From Propionibacterium sp. (GTDB taxonomy: Bacteria; Actinomycetota; Actinomycetes; Propionibacteriales; Propionibacteriaceae), in NCBI GenBank assembly GCA_012837465.1, contig DURG01000143.1, forward strand, positions 1 through 5,831: a stretch of DNA of 5,831 nucleotides. Reading direction: 5' to 3'. Below the pieces are notes generated by a model. The model worked only from the letters and a program-made list of their open reading frames with translations. It was not told the DNA's origin and did no database searches. Positions 4,753 to 5,831 of this stretch are shown piece by piece. The translations under genes were made by a program, and so were the position numbers. Every line of letters starts with the position of its first letter. Positions within the stretch are counted from its first letter, which is position 1.

Positions 4753-5831
4753 CTCTGTTCTCCGATCCTGAGTTCCTGGGCGACGTAGGTGCGTCCCGCG
4801 AGCCACGACATGACCGCGACGGCCAGCGCCATCGTGGCGATCAGCGCGCCCAGCACGACGGCGAGCGAGGGCCAGTGCAGGTGCAGTTGGGGGACGTGCT
4901 CGCCGCCGGTGAGCACGGTGAAGTCGAGGCCGTTGAGCATGAGCCACGCCAGCGCGATGCCGAGGCTCACGCCCACCAGCAGCGCGAGCACGATGGCCGG
5001 GCCCACCTCCCACGCGGTGAGGCCGCGCAGCTGTCCGGGCCGCAGCCCGAACGTGCGGAGGACGGCGGCCAGGTGGTTGCGTTCCCGCCCGGACAGGAGT
5101 TGCGAGCCGATCACGCCCAGCGCCATGAGTGCGACGGTGGCCCCGGCCAGGATCAGGAACGCGCGCGTGAGCCCGTCGACGGTCTGGGAATCGCGCAGCG
5201 TCTCGAGTTGCGCCGCGACGTCGGTCACCCGGGAGTTGGGCACCTGCAGCGCAACCCGCTCGGCGACTTCACGGATGTCCGCCCCGGGGTCGACGGCGAT
5301 GAGCGCGGCGTTGGAGGTCGGGGCCTGTTGCGTCCAGCGTGTCACGTCGGCCAGCACCCACGCCGAACCGTAGCTGCCCCCGGGGAGGTTCTCGAGCGAC
5401 GCGACGACGGGCACGGAGCCCAGCCCCGGCACCGTGGCGGAGGCCGCCGTGTCGGCCAGCTCGCCTCCCAGCAGCACGGACGCCTCGTCGAACAGCGAGG
5501 GGGGCACCGGGGAGCCCTCCGGGAGTGGGCGGTAGACGTCGACGATCTCGGGATCGGCCAGCAGCAGGCGGGCCCAGACCTCCTCGCCGTCGAGCTCCAG
5601 CTTGGCGTTGTCCGCGGCGTCGTAGATGCGGGCGACTGCCGCCACGCCGTCGATGCCGCGCAACTCCTCGACCCGCGGATCCGTCATCCGGGGCCCGCTG
5701 ACGCGCACGTGCGAGCCGTTGGCTTCCCACACGGCGCGCTCGGTGCCGGTGGTGATCGTGCCCAGCAGCGTGGCGCCCATGACGGCCAGCGTGGTGCCCA
5801 GTAGGACCGTGATGATCGGGATGACGCCGCC
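4749..5831 (-). CDS. FtsX-like ABC transporter permease, C-terminal part (5' end outside window)
   Basis: This is the membrane subunit of the two-ATPase transporter. The last 360 residues are visible and the frame is open to the right edge. In the fragment, a hydrophobic segment at about 3-27 (VIPIITVLLGTTLAVMGATLL) leads into an extracytoplasmic domain of roughly 190 residues. Three C-terminal membrane segments follow at about 224-246, 275-300 and 320-342. Between the first two of these lies SGRERNHLAAVLRTFGLRPG, the cytoplasmic loop typical of FtsX/MacB permeases. This TM-large loop-3TM layout equals one MacB unit. Because the fragment begins directly with a TM rather than a start codon, it is probably the second half of a long duplicated permease of the kind common in actinobacteria. 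The stop overlaps the next gene as ATGA. The substrate is unknown. Confidence 0.9.
   Translation of the reverse strand, partial: GGVIPIITVLLGTTLAVMGATLLGTITTGTERAVWEANGSHVRVSGPRMTDPRVEELRGIDGVAAVARIYDAADNAKLELDGEEVWARLLLADPEIVDVYRPLPEGSPVPPSLFDEASVLLGGELADTAASATVPGLGSVPVVASLENLPGGSYGSAWVLADVTRWTQQAPTSNAALIAVDPGADIREVAERVALQVPNSRVTDVAAQLETLRDSQTVDGLTRAFLILAGATVALMALGVIGSQLLSGRERNHLAAVLRTFGLRPGQLRGLTAWEVGPAIVLALLVGVSLGIALAWLMLNGLDFTVLTGGEHVPQLHLHWPSLAVVLGALIATMALAVAVMSWLAGRTYVAQELRIGEQR

Noticed and set aside
3188..4771. 527-codon open frame on the plus strand opposite the two ATPases
   Set aside because: It has low-complexity Ser/Arg/Ala composition and runs antisense across two genes with intact Walker and signature motifs.
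4753..5013. 87-codon N-terminal extension of the first ATPase
   Set aside because: It lies inside the permease coding region in another frame and is Arg/Ala-rich. The ATG at 4752 has a GGAG site and an ATGA overlap.
4875..5804. 309-codon plus-strand frame opposite the permease
   Set aside because: It is a shadow frame, rich in Gln, Gly, Arg and His, without domain features. The minus strand shows proper membrane segments.

Overview
The window is a compact, very GC-rich piece of an actinobacterial chromosome. The evidence is strong G/C bias at third codon positions, long spurious open frames in the other reading frames, ATGA start/stop overlaps, and TANNNT -10 boxes placed 6-7 bases before start codons. 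The protein sequences look most like Propionibacteriaceae-type actinobacteria, but that is an impression from memory and was not tested.

Left part (1-3122): molybdenum acquisition and cofactor assembly. A MogA/MoaB-family molybdopterin adenylyltransferase gene runs leftward out of the window (1-512, minus). An 81-base divergent promoter region (513-593) separates it from a rightward modA-modB-modC operon (594-3122). modA encodes a molybdate-binding lipoprotein, modB the permease, and modC an ATPase with a C-terminal TOBE/Mop-type domain. The three genes overlap by 4 and 8 bases. ModABC brings molybdate into the cell. MogA adenylylates molybdopterin so that Mo can be inserted. The intergenic region has a candidate -10 box in each direction and two interlocking inverted repeats between them, which suggests one operator serving both units.

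Right part (3119-5831, all minus): an unrelated MacB/LolD/FtsX-type ABC operon. It reads, in transcription order, a large FtsX-like permease (5' end outside the window), a first ATPase with an unusual C-terminal tail that resembles a SpoVT/AbrB-like beta-hairpin domain, and a second compact ATPase. Both junctions are ATGA overlaps. The substrate is unknown. This operon converges on modC so tightly that the palindrome CTAG at 3119-3122 supplies the stop codon of both genes.

No RNA genes, mobile elements, CRISPR arrays or long repeats were seen. The only gene-free stretch is the 81-base mogA/modA spacer. The observations most worth following up are the AbrB-like tail on the first ATPase and the shared operator with apparently leaderless divergent promoters.
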